Shown here one piece after another: positions 24,521 through 36,071 of a stretch of 64,000 nucleotides of DNA (its first letter is position 1; every line of letters starts with the position of its first letter). Location: NCBI GenBank assembly GCA_025267735.1, contig CM046304.1, positions 25,795,381 to 25,859,380 of the forward strand, written 5' to 3'. The position numbers were made by a program, and so were the translations under genes. A model generated the notes under the pieces. It was not told the DNA's origin and did not search any database. It saw only the letters and a list, made by a program, of their open reading frames with translations. The DNA comes from Mactra quadrangularis (lineage: Eukaryota > Mollusca > Bivalvia > Venerida > Mactridae).

Positions 24521-26483
24521 GTAAATTGATTTCATTGTTTAAAATTTTTAATTGTATCATTTTATGATTGAATAATTTTTGAGAATTTATTTTTCACGAG
24601 ATTGTGAAAATAAAATACAAGACTTCCATGTGATGAATAGTGTCACTCATTTATTGACAATAAAGTCAAAATTCTTGAACAGGAACTGTCATTATAAATT
24701 AACAGTTATGTAGTTATAAATATATTTTTAATAATGTTTTGTTCTCTTACCATTTCTATTAGTATTATACATATATATATATAAACTTAGATTGTAACCT
24801 AGCTAAAATCTCATAACTAAATTTACCCCCTTTTCACCTTTTAATTTTATCTGATTCTTGCGATGGCATAGTGTTGAAAGGGGATAAGTGGTACAGTAAG
24901 TTTACTGTAAACTTACATGGGTATCTATGAGTACTATATCTCCTTTTATCACGAATTTTCTTTAAAAAAAAAATCCAATATGATTTAATTTTCAACAACA
25001 AAATTGCAAGATAGTGTTAAAAAATTAGAAAAATAACTTAAAGGGTGGTCAAATATTGCCTAGATAAAGTAAAAATCATGATAAGATATTGGGCCACTAG
25101 TTACAGGTATTCTTGTTAACAATGTTGCACACATCACCAATGTATTCACTCAACCCTAGTGACAACCTACCTTTTGAGTTCTTGAATGAATTACATGTTA
25201 ATTAAACTTATTTACATGCATGGACAGAAAAATATCAGAATTCCTTGAGTTATATTTAAACTCAAATGCTATTTTGTGGTGTGTTTATTTCTTTCATCCA
25301 GTATTAGAAGTTAGATGGTAATGCACACAACCCCAATGAGTGCACACAGCTCTTACAGGAATTAAATTTTCAGGCATATTTCATTGTCTTTTCTGCACTC
25401 AAATTATCTAAATTCTATTATTTGGAATGTCGAATATCAAATGTGTCATTCTCTCATTGTTAAAACTTAAATCATTAAATGTGTCAAGGTCCTGCTAGTA
25501 ACATGAATTAATTTAATCTTTAACCTAGAGGGCTAGATTAATCTGAACCATTGAGTACAAGTTAATTGTCTGTCTGAGTTACATTAAGGTTAGTTTATAT
25601 AATCTATTACAATTGTAATTTGTAACTATAGATAACTTTTAGAAAAAATGAAATTGTTTCTATACTTGCTTTATATTTTATATGCATGTGTACATTTGAA
25701 TATAAATTTTATTGTAATATCTCAACAACAAAAATTAAGCAAGCATTATTTACCAAATATATACTTGTATGAATTAGTTTCAATTTGTATGATTCTTTTT
25801 CATAATTTTATTAGTGAGAGACAAAGATATTGTCATGAACAGAAACAAAAAATTGAGACTTGCGACTTGCATAATTTGTAATCACTAATGTAATACATGT
25901 AGCCACTAGTTCTGTTATTAATGTAAAGGTACATAAAGAAAAGATTATCATAGATTATGCATATTAAGATTAAAATTGAGATTGTAGAAAATTATAATAA
26001 ACATTTCTTTAGAGAAGTGATTTCTAACTACTTTCAATAAACAAGTCTGTCAGTCATGGTTCAGACTAACAGTCTAAGGCCTAATTTCAGAGTTTTAAAT
26101 GATACAATTGGATTTTTTATAGAATAAACACATGTTGGAAGCTTTTCAAATCTGATCCTGAGGTTCAGGATTGATACCAGAGAAAAGATTCAGCTGATAT
26201 TATATGATTCAAAAATTTTAAAATTTTGACATTTCATCCATTTTAAAACATTTTTTTGTGATATCATCATATTACCGTAATTTGCTGGCTAACTTCGTGA
26301 CTACATCTACTTATTGTGTTAGAATATTCAATTGTTTCATTTAGGTTATATGTCACTGTTTGTTAGTCACTAAGTGTCAACTACTTGTAAATACCGTACT
26401 TAACCCACTGAATGACCTACCTTCAATTTTTGCCCTGTTTCATGTAAGTAATGATATTCTGATAAAATGACCAATTCATCAAA

Positions 26484-26660
26484 GTCACCGTCTAGCTTAG
26501 TTGGTAGTATCATGCAAGTCTACTGATCTAGGGGTCTTGGATTCAATTCATACTTTCGTTGGTCATGAAATGATTTCTGTGGCCATTCTCCCTCTTACCA
26601 TTGATTCATGTAGGACAGTTGTCAGTGTTGCTATGTTGTTAAACCAAACAAAAATACCCA
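26484..26660 (+). mobile_element. Family A SINE with internal deletion
   Basis: The tRNA-like head TAGCTTAGTTGGTAG and GATTCAATTC is joined to a shortened body and the TTAAACCAAACAAAAA tail. Confidence 0.6.
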
Positions 26661-28580
26661 ACAAAAATGAAAGTATTAATTAATTGAGTTAACTTAATTT
26701 TTTTGTATCAACATTAATTCATTTAACTTTAAATTGAATGATTGCTTTTTAGGCACAAGATGCCATCATACGTTGTGTTTATCCTAAATGTATTAAATTC
26801 TGTGCTGATTTAATCTTGTCATTATTCGCAGGGATTTAAAGTGTTAAGTCTAAAAATAATAATGTCCCGAATCTAGAGCATTTATTAAGATAAGTATGGT
26901 ATTTTAAGCGTTTTGCTGGTGTCCTTTTGTTTTATCATTTTATATATCATGCTCCACTTTACTATCAATGTATGTTTGTGATTAAGTATTTTAAAAGTTG
27001 ATGTTATCATATCTTACCCAAAGTGTACGCCTGTGTTCTACTGAACTGTTTAATTAGGTAAAACTAGATTACTATCATTATTTGATTTTATCACTATTTT
27101 TGTGTCACATGCTTGGTACATTTCCAGGGTTAAACTGTGCTACACCATTTATTTCATTTTGTTTCTTTGATCTGTTTGAATTGACAAAATATATTCAAAA
27201 TATCTGCTTTGTCATAAGGACTAAGTTGTTTTTCTTCAATTGTTTAAGAATAAATATTTAGTCTTAGATCAGAGTTATAATAATTACAGTCAGAAGTTTG
27301 TTGATTTTACAGATTTAAACTTCTTTAATGAAATAAATTTTTCCTTTTTTGAAAGAGAATTATTTGTGTATAATACAGAAGTATCATTATTGAAAGACAA
27401 AATTATATGAACGGATTATTGCAAACATTAAGGTAAAACTTTTTTTCACTTTATTTTTTAATATACATGTAATATTAACTCCCAACATGGCTCCCTGCTG
27501 GCTAAGCAGGCTTTGAACGGAGAGTAATATTATCCAATGTCTGCATCAAACTTTCTTTATCTTCATCCAACTCAGCTGTCACCTGAAATGTAGAAATAAG
27601 TATGCTAAACAGGCTCATCTTAACGGTGACATAAAAATTTTGGTTTGGCCTTAAGACACTTCTAGATCCTGACCTGCCTTTGTAAGAAAGCAAAATATTG
27701 TGTCCTAAGCCACTAGCTATATGTATGAATGATATTAAGTACATATTTTGCGGGTGAAAGGTTTAGTGGTCAAATGTAGTGTAAAAATACAGTTAAAATA
27801 TTGGAGCAGAATATGTGAAAATAATAAATTTCTATAGTAAACTTTCACATTTTTGGTTCAGAGAACTGTACTTGCTTAAGGATAGCAAGTTGGTAAACTG
27901 ACTGAAAAATTGTTGAAAGGAAGCATGAAGGATGTAAAGTGCAGAATTGCTATTTGTGTGAGAAGATAATTTACTCAGGTCACAAGGTCAGTCCAGTTTA
28001 TACCCTCCACTCATAATCTACTCAGGTCAGTCCAGTATATACCCATCTACTCTAGTTTATCATTCATGATGGTCATGATATGCCTGATAGTATAACCATG
28101 AATACATGTTGGACATCAAGTATTCCTTTATCATTCATACAGTAGTTTGCAAGTGTTTAGTGATATTATGGATTAAACTGCTGTTGTCCATTTTTTATAA
28201 TTTTTGAAATTATGAAGTTAATTGGAGTGGTAATGATTTTTTTTCTTTTCTCCACATTTCATTTTTTTTTCATCATAAAATGATTTTTATAACAAATATT
28301 ATAACATTTATAACAAAAGTTGAATTTTCAAACATATCTTTCTTTGCTTTGAGTCTGTATGGAAGGTTTGTGTTTTTTATGTTTCTGCTCCTGATATGTT
28401 TTTATACTCTTTTTGTAGAGATTATATTTTATTTATGGATTTAATAATACTTGGATTTCTTGTACAAGGATAGGATTAGCTCACTGTAGCTTGTGTAAGA
28501 CCTTAAATGTTTCTTCTTGTCTGCAAATCAACCATTCCAGACAAACCTCCCTACCCTTTGACCTTTCTTAATGATTATTA

Positions 28581-28892
28581 GGGCCGCCCAGCTAGCTCAG
28601 TTAGTAGCACACAAGTCTACTAATCGAGGGGTCGTGGGTTCGATTTCCGGGTGGGGCATACTTTCGTGGAGCTTGGTCATGAAATTATTTCTATAGCCAT
28701 ATCTCCCTCCTACCAATGATTTTTGATTATGTAGGGCAGTTGTCAGCCACTGACTAAGTATGCACTTAGTAGTTGGTTAACAGCTATATAATGAGATTTA
28801 GCCTTTCCAGGAGTGAGTAGGTTGACTGACTGCCGTTATATAACTATTCAATATGTTGCTACAGCGTTAACCGCAACAAAAACAAAAAAACG
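28581..28892 (+). mobile_element. tRNA-derived SINE, full length (family A)
   Basis: The head has an RNA polymerase III box A (TAGCTCAGTTAGTAG) and box B (GGGTTCGATTTCC). A non-tRNA body and a CAACAAAAACAAAAAAA tail follow. The flanks ATGATTATTA (28571-28580) and ATGATTACTA (28893-28902) look like a 10-bp target duplication with one change. Confidence 0.85.
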
Positions 28893-29393
28893 ATGATTAC
28901 TAGATCTGTAAAAATATATGACTAATGATTACTGTAGTGACTATTTTTTGTTTACATCTTTTATTTTATTCATAATCGAAATATATACTTTTCAACTTGA
29001 AAAATCAAACTTAATATAGCAAGACTGCTGTACCTCTGTGCAACACTTGCTTGTAGCCTTCCTTGCGACATTTTATCTTTGCAACCAAGCACTGAAGCCA
29101 TCAACTTGAAATTTGGAATTCTTGAGAATTGCATACATTGCCTAAGTTGGTTTATTTTGTTCTTTGAAAGTTCTGTACATCTATTGTCTTAAATTTGTCA
29201 CATTTGAGGAGTAAACTGTTGTTAAAATAGATAAGAACATACACCTTGCATGCACTGATAATGTTTATTGATCAACTAAATCAATATTTTCTTATTTTAA
29301 TCAGAGTTTTCTCTGAAATGGTTTTAAGGCAATCTGCACAAGATCTTTGTGTAATTATATTAAACAGTAATGACATGTACCTAATATGTTCCC

Positions 29394-30400
29394 TAATGCA
29401 TTTACTCATGTTTGATGTTAGGCCATAGCTTGCGTATGCATTCACTCACTTTTCAAGTTAGGCCATAGCTTGTGTATGCATTCACTCGTGTTTCAAGTTA
29501 GGCCATAGCTTGCGTATGCATTCACTTGCATTTCATGTTAGGCCATAGCTTGCGTATGCATTCACTCGTGTTTCATGTTAGGCCATAGCTTGCGTATGCA
29601 TTCACTCGTGTTTCATGTTAGGCCATAGCTTGCGTATGCATTCACTCGCGTTTCGTGTTAGGCCATAGCTTGCGTATGCATTCACTCGCATTTCATGTTA
29701 GGCCATAGCTTGCGTATGCATTCACTCGCGTTTCATGTTAGGCCATAGCATGCGTATGCATTCACTCGCATTACATGTTAGGCCATAGCTTGCGTATGCA
29801 TTCACCCCCGTTTCATGTTAGGCCATAGCTTGCCTATGCATTCACCCGCGTTTCATGTTAGGCCATAGCTTGCGTATGCATTCACCCGCTTTTCATGTTA
29901 GGCCATAGCTTGCGTATGCATTCACCCGCTTTTCATGTTAGGCCATAGCTTGCGTATGCATTCACCCGCGTTTCATGTTAGGCCATAGCTTGCGTATGCA
30001 TTCACCCGCGTTTCATGTTAGGCCATAGCATGCGTATGCATTCACCCGCGTTTCATGTTAGGCCATAGCATGCGTATGCATTCACCCGCGTTTCATGTTA
30101 GGCCGTAGCTTGCGTATGCATTCACCCGCGTTTCATGTTAGGCCGTAGCTTGCGTATGCATTCACTCGCGTTTCATGTTAGGCCGTAGCTTGCGTATGCA
30201 TTCACCCGCGTTTCATGTTAGGCCGTAGCTTGCGTATGCATTCACCCGCGTTTCATGTTAGGCCGTAGCTTGCGTATGCATTCACCCGCGTTTCATGTTA
30301 GGCCGTAGCTTGCGTATGCATTCACCCGCGTTTCATGTTAGGCCATAGCTTGCGTATGCATTCACCCGCGTTTCATGTTAGGCCATAGCTTGCGTATGCA
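29394..30400. repeat. 40-bp minisatellite, 25 copies
   Basis: The unit is TTCACCCGCGTTTCATGTTA followed by GGCCATAGCTTGCGTATGCA. GGCC(A/G)TAGC recurs every 40 bp exactly from 29421 to 30381 with no indel. The outer left copies diverge (TTTACTCATG, TTCACTCGTG). A GGCCGTAGC variant forms a block of six consecutive copies (30101-30301), and an AGCATGCG variant occurs at 29741, 30021 and 30061. It is non-coding, since every frame meets stops, and CpG-richer than its surroundings. Confidence 0.97.
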
Positions 30401-30927
30401 ACAGTATGGATGATTTTTGTGCATTATTTATAGCTTATTATATATTTTTTACTATCAATGGGTCAGTTTCCTTTTAGCGTAAAGATTTCATTTTCTATCG
30501 AATTGGTAATCTTTAATTGGGCTGTTAGGCCACAACAAGTTGATGATGTGTTCTACAGATTTTTCTGGAAAAAATTGGGGCAATGGAAGAAATTTTTTTT
30601 AAAAATCTTAATTCAGTTGCTTATAGCAGTTTGACCAAATATTTATGAGTGAGCAAGCGAAAAAAAATTTGTAAGGTCAGCAAGTGCTGGTTTATATCTT
30701 GTCTCTAAGCTATGTGCTCTCTTTCTCCAAACACTTAAGTATTTGTTTTCAAAGGGGTGATTGTAGAATTGTTTTTGGGGGGATTAAGTTTTTTTCAGAG
30801 GCAAGACAAGGCTCAGGGCATATAAACTCCTCTGATTATTTTGAATTTTGATTCCCATTTTCTATGGTTTTTTTCACTGTATTAAATGTATTTAATTTTG
30901 TATTTCAACTCTAGATCACTTGAGCTT

Positions 30928-30930
<3 letters not shown>

Positions 30931-30974
<44 letters not shown>
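30931..30974. repeat. (CT)22 microsatellite
   Basis: An uninterrupted 44-nt CT run in the inferred SLC30A1 intron 1. Confidence 0.98.
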
Positions 30975-30977
<3 letters not shown>

Positions 30978-31534
30978 CCCATGTCAATTCCTATGGACAA
31001 AAACAACTTTTACTTTTGTTTAAAGATTGACATAATCCAAATGACCTTTTTAATGGACAACATGTGGCCTGGATATACATAGCTTACCTATCAACATTGC
31101 TTTATCCTCTACATGGCCTGCTCCATTGAAACCATTATATGGGGGAATGATACTTTGTTGTATTTTAATAGATTAGTAAGTTTAAACTATTTATTAAGAT
31201 ATCTACATGCACAATTTTCAATGTACAAATTTACTATTTATAACTGATACTGAATATCAAATTCAGGTCTGTTGAAATCAGTAAAATAAAATACATACAT
31301 CACATTATTCATCTACTTATTCCCCTACTATGTGGGCAAGTCCATTTCTTAAAGTACATTACTATGTATAACCTGTGTATGACCTGTACTTTCCAAACAT
31401 CATGTCACATTTTGGGTCAAGAGCAGTAACATTTTGTACTCTAAATGAGGGTTAAAAGATAAAAGTAGAACTGATTTTCTGATTTAACTTGCAGAATAAA
31501 ACATTTGATACGATAGCATTATTTTGTATTAAGT

Positions 31535-31929
31535 TTAATCCTTTACTGGTTGCGACATGTGTGAAAAGTAGCCATTTTTTCACCTTAACACACTAGGGCT
31601 ATTTCAAGATGCTCTTATTTTATTACTAATTTACATACAGATACGCAACTTGGCGAAGTTATTCCCTGGGTGACTGCCTTTCAGAAGAAAACAAGTTGAG
31701 CCCCGATCAACCATGGGGCTGAGCAAAAAGGGCAAAAATGAAATTGAGGTCTAAAGTGCCAGTTCTTTTCAGAAACTGAAAACATGCTTCAGCATTTTGT
31801 GCCATTTTTCTGCACTCAATGACCCTGATTTTTTTCAGCCAGTTAAAAAAACAATTTTAAGCCTGTTGCAGCCATTTTGAAGGGGGGTCCAGACATATAA
31901 AAATGCAGGATTGACCAGTATAGGGTTAA
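31535..31929. mobile_element. piggyBac-like MITE with TTAA duplication
   Basis: It begins TTAATCCTTTACTGG and ends CCAGTATAGGGTTAA; TTAA with CCYT-type ends is the signature of the piggyBac superfamily. Non-coding; shares its body with 7616, 32230 and 62840. Confidence 0.7.
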
Positions 31930-32229
31930 GAGCCCATCTCTGAAAATATTATTAACTCACATTCAGAATGACAAGTTATCTAATATTCTCTATATCTCTC
32001 ATAAAGTTATAATGTTATCTCTGTGTAGTTTCTCACCATTATCTAACCATTTATATCAATTTAATAAACCTAAGTGTCAGCTGAATTTTATCTTTTTGCA
32101 AAAAAAATAATACAAAATGATACTTCTTTCCCATGTAAAATGAAATTCACAGGACAGTATCTCAAAATAAAAATGAATGAAATAAAGTTTCCATTATTAT
32201 ATTTCTCATTTCCTAAAAATCAAAAAAAA

Positions 32230-32645
32230 TTAACTGGTAAGGACATGTGCAAAAATTGGCTATTTTTCACCCTAATATGGTAGGGCTATTTAATGGTCTT
32301 ATTTCATTACAAATTGACTGACAGATCTGCAACTCGGCCAAATTACACCTTGGGTGATTGTTTTTTTCTGAAAAAGCCATTTGAACCCCATTTTAGCAAC
32401 CGTGGTAATTCTGGAGTGGAACAGAAGGAGCATCACATGCAAGTTTTGCTTTTTTCAAACATGAATTAGCATTTCATTCAGTTATATTTTCCCAAAATAT
32501 GGTCTAAAGTGCTAGCACTTCAGACACTTAAAACATGATATCTTGTCACCATTTTGCGCCATTTTTCTGCACTCAATGACTTCTATTTTTTTGTAGGGAT
32601 GAGGGACTCTGTGCCCACTTCAAACCACAAACACAGGGGGAGCAC
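32230..32645. mobile_element. Second, older copy of the TTAA MITE
   Basis: TTAACTGGTAAGGACATGTG at the left, then the family body (GGGCTATTT, GCAACTCGGCC, TTCTGCACTCAATGACT). Ends decayed. It lies in the inferred SLC30A1 intron 1. Confidence 0.6.
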
Positions 32646-33129
32646 ACTTACATGGACTGAATATGTTTTCTTTTTCATTGTATATGAAAGTGATGATGAC
32701 TCGACAAACAGGCTCTAAACAACTTAACTATTCATCGGTTTCATCTGAACTTCAATCTTCACAATATCACAATTATTAGATGATAAATATTTAAACACAA
32801 AAAATCACTGAAATTTTTCATGTTTTGACAGTTGAGGAAAAACAAACAATTTCAATATAGTAAACAGAAATTGAATGTGATAATGAATCAGACAGTCTTA
32901 TTTACCTAATTTAGATGTGTCATACCTCTGTAAAGTACACTCAGTTTAGGTGTAGCCTACCACTTACTTAGATAGTGATCTTTTGCCCACAGCATTTTGA
33001 TTGTCTTCTGATTAAAAATAAAGTTATTTTTGTGAATTGTTAATGTATTTGTTTATTAAGGTTATTTGATTTTTTACTATTATTTTAGCATGTCGGATGT
33101 TGTAAATAAATTGTACATTACAGTGTTAA

Positions 33130-33380
33130 ATTGTTCATGAGTTCCACATTGGACCTTCACTTAATGATTAATAGGTTGTGAGTTTAAATCCCACTTTGAG
33201 ACTTCACCTAATGTTTAATAGGTTGTGAGTTTGACTCTGAGTCCCACATTGGGCCTTTTTTATGTCGAATAGTTCTTGAGTTTGAGTCCCACATTTTGCA
33301 TTCTTTTAAATGTGTAGTTGGTTATGAGTTTGAGCCCCCTGTTGTATTCATTCAATGTTTATTGGAGTTCCAACATGGGG
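33130..33380. repeat. Degenerate tandem repeat, about 60-65 bp, 4 copies
   Basis: TTGTGAGTTTGAGTCCCACATT-like boxes recur near 33175, 33222, 33272 and 33322, separated by TTTAATAGG-like spacers. Confidence 0.6.
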
Positions 33381-33884
33381 AACCATCAAGTAGACTTAAA
33401 TTCATTCAAACATAGATATGACTTTTAAATGTTTTCCAAAGTTTTGATGGCAAGTAAAACGGAATCATAATGCTTGTTTATTTTTCCACAATTTTCTTAA
33501 GTTTGCAGTTATAAATTTGTTGTGAACCAACAGAGACATTCTGTCTCCAAGGTTTCTTGGAAAACAGATAAAAATCAATTGTGTACTTTGTGTTACTATA
33601 TTGTTATGAATTTTCATATTGTCAAAGTATTTTATGCATATCTGTGTTTTAGCAGTGTAGCCAAGTAATTTCAGACAGTAATTTATGACAGATGAGATTT
33701 TTATGTGGAAAGTACACTCTTTAGTGAAACCATTCAAGTCTTTACTACAGTCGGGAACAAAATTGTGTCAAGTTGATTGTTAATTAGTTAAATATGACTG
33801 AAATAGAAAAGGATCATTTTAATTGAATGAAACTTCACAATGGACATTTTATTGTTTGACTGTTGTTTTGTGGTAGTCATTGTA

Positions 33885-34045
33885 TGAAGATGACCTTATT
33901 TGGAAGTGGATCATTATGAAAGTGGCTCTCATAATAGAGGTGGCTAAATTTAGATGGTGCTCATTTTTGGAAGGTGAACATTTTACGATGGTGGCCATTA
34001 TTAGAAGGTGACTTTGATTTGAAGTTGGCCATTATTCAGACGATA
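33885..34045. repeat. Degenerate short tandem repeat around GGTGGCCATTATTAGAA
   Basis: Variants of GAAGGTGACC/CATTATT recur about every 22-25 bp over 160 bp. Confidence 0.5.
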
Positions 34046-35879
34046 CAAATATTGTATAATTTTATTATACAATATTTTTACATAAAATGAATTTATCAAA
34101 CTTTAGATTGAGATTGTGAAATCACTTGTATGACAAATAGACTAATAAAATAGATATTCATAACATTTTTACTTGCACTTATATAGCAGTCTGAATTTAA
34201 TTTGTGAAAATGTTGTTTTAATAAAATTTTGTGTTTTTATATAATGTATCATAGATGGATCCAATAAGGACCTTATGAGGGTAAAGTCCCAGGGGATGAC
34301 TTAGCCAAGTTCTATATTAAGTTGGCTGTGAGTGAATAACCATTTGACTCAAAACAAATCATCATAAGTATAAAAACATGCATGACTATTAAAACAAACT
34401 ACAAGTTTTTACTGATGTTCATTAACTAGCTATTCTAATCTATAGTCACAGATATATAATATGTACATTGACAGAGACATGGACTGCTACATTTAACTGA
34501 GCTCAGTATTTAAGGGCTCTTATTGAAAATTTTCTTATTTGAAATTTTTGCTGAATCTTGCAGTTTCCAAAAACTAATTTGATAATGCTCAAATGCTTAG
34601 GTATTATTCCAAAATAAACAATTTTAGTGATAACTTTACCCAGATACAACTGACTAAGGCCTCTTCCCCTATAAAGAGAAAACTAACCCCGATTGACGTC
34701 ACATTTATTTTATCACAAATTTTCATCAACATTAAGCACACCCAGTTGAAGATTTTCAGTGATGAAAGAATGTAAATAGGTCATTGCACCTTGGAGGTAG
34801 ATTTTAATAGTTTCTATTGCCTCAAGAAGCTGGCTTTGCTATAAATGAAATATACTTATTCATTGTTGATATGTTTTTATTAAATTTCAGACAGTCAAGG
34901 TGTCTGTGATGTATGATAATGTAACAGATATTGTTTGTGGGATTTCATTTTGTTAAAATCATTTGGTATGTTGTATTCACTCTAGATATATAGTATTTGG
35001 TTTTTAGTTGGCTTTCTTGCATTGCTCTTGGGAAGGAACAATTCTGCTGACAAAAGTATGTCGTTACAAAAAACTGGAAGTACAACCATGTTTCCATGTG
35101 TTTAAATTATCTTGATATATTTAAGTGTGTTATAGAAATATCGGTGTGCCTCTGTATGTTTTAATGTGTTTCTGTAGTTTTTAGTATGTTATAGTGATGA
35201 AATATTGATTATATCAAAAGTGTTATGTAACTTATGTTTTTTACATAGTCTTGTCACTGTCAGTGTAGAATGTATTTTATTTTCTATAAGTTGACATTTA
35301 TGATTGTTTTCACAGAATATTATTTTCAGGCTTTTAAATGGATTTTAATTGACTTTTGACATTACCAGGAAAATAATTCTGATCTTTACGCTGTTGGTCT
35401 TTTTAAAGTACAAATGTAATGACTTTTTCTCAGTAAAAGTTTTTCAAGGATATGTCAGTGGATAAAAATTGATAGAATGACATCTCTGTTAGTCATTGCA
35501 CTAAGTGGTTTGTTGGTTGTGTAAAGTGGACTGTGATATTATTGGATATGTTTTAGAGTATTAAGTATGAATTTTGCTAGAATTTTGCCTGACTATAAAT
35601 GATTACTGTATTGTCTTATTTGATTTGAGAGTATGTTCTGTAAGGCTTCACCAGTACAAAAATCAAAATGAATTACTATTGGTATTAATTGCTGAACTGG
35701 ATTGATAATAATCTATAGACCTTTTTCATCTAAATTTAGCATTTCGGACCGGAAAACCATAAAAAAATGCAGGAATTTGCCACGACCTGCTTGGCTTCAT
35801 TGTGGAACTTTACTGTTTAGATTTCTTTATATTTAGCATCATTCATTCCATTTATAATGAATCTTGTATCTATTTTCAG

Positions 35880-36071
35880 ACATTATATATAAGGATGGGA
35901 AAATACACTGGTAAAACATGTCGTTTGCTGACAATGTTAGGAATGACTGCATCATTCTTTCTTGTAGAAATTATTGTCGGATACATCACAAATTCTATAG
36001 CTTTAGTTGCAGATTCATTTCATATGTTGTCTGATGTGGTTGCATTGATTGTTGGATTTGCGTCTGTCAGG
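35880..36071 (+). CDS. SLC30A1: SLC30A1 exon 1 of coding (ATG at 35895)
   Basis: Acceptor TTTTCAG ends at 35879, then 15 nt of 5' UTR and ATG. It encodes residues 1-59: helix 1 and helix 2 with H43 and D47. Donor AGG|GTAAGA, phase 0. Confidence 0.92.

Larger units (their letters stand above)
24521..35879 (+). other. Inferred first intron of SLC30A1 (no coding exon seen)
   Basis: If the promoter call at 24390-24520 is right, this is one 11.4-kb intron. It contains a SINE fragment (26484), a full SINE (28581), the 40-bp array (29394-30400), a (CT)22 tract (30931), two TTAA-flanked MITE copies (31535, 32230) and two degenerate tandem tracts (33130-33380; 33885-34045). The remainder is AT-rich sequence with nothing recognised. 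Confidence 0.4.

Noticed and set aside
25648..25881. 77-aa hydrophobic plus-strand open frame
   Set aside because: AT-rich intronic sequence, no conserved motif and no splice context; likely chance.
28581..28655. tRNA-like gene with box A and box B
   Set aside because: It is the head of a SINE: a conserved non-tRNA body and tail follow, the same unit recurs at least five times, and the acceptor stem is not maintained.
29394..30400. Regular repeats resembling a CRISPR array
   Set aside because: The whole 40-bp unit repeats with no unique spacers, and the genome is animal; it is a minisatellite.
35802..35894. In-frame upstream ATG that would extend the SLC30A1 N terminus
   Set aside because: The segment lies before the splice acceptor at 35879, the extension has no homology, and the ATG at 35895 gives H43/D47 numbering identical to human ZnT1.
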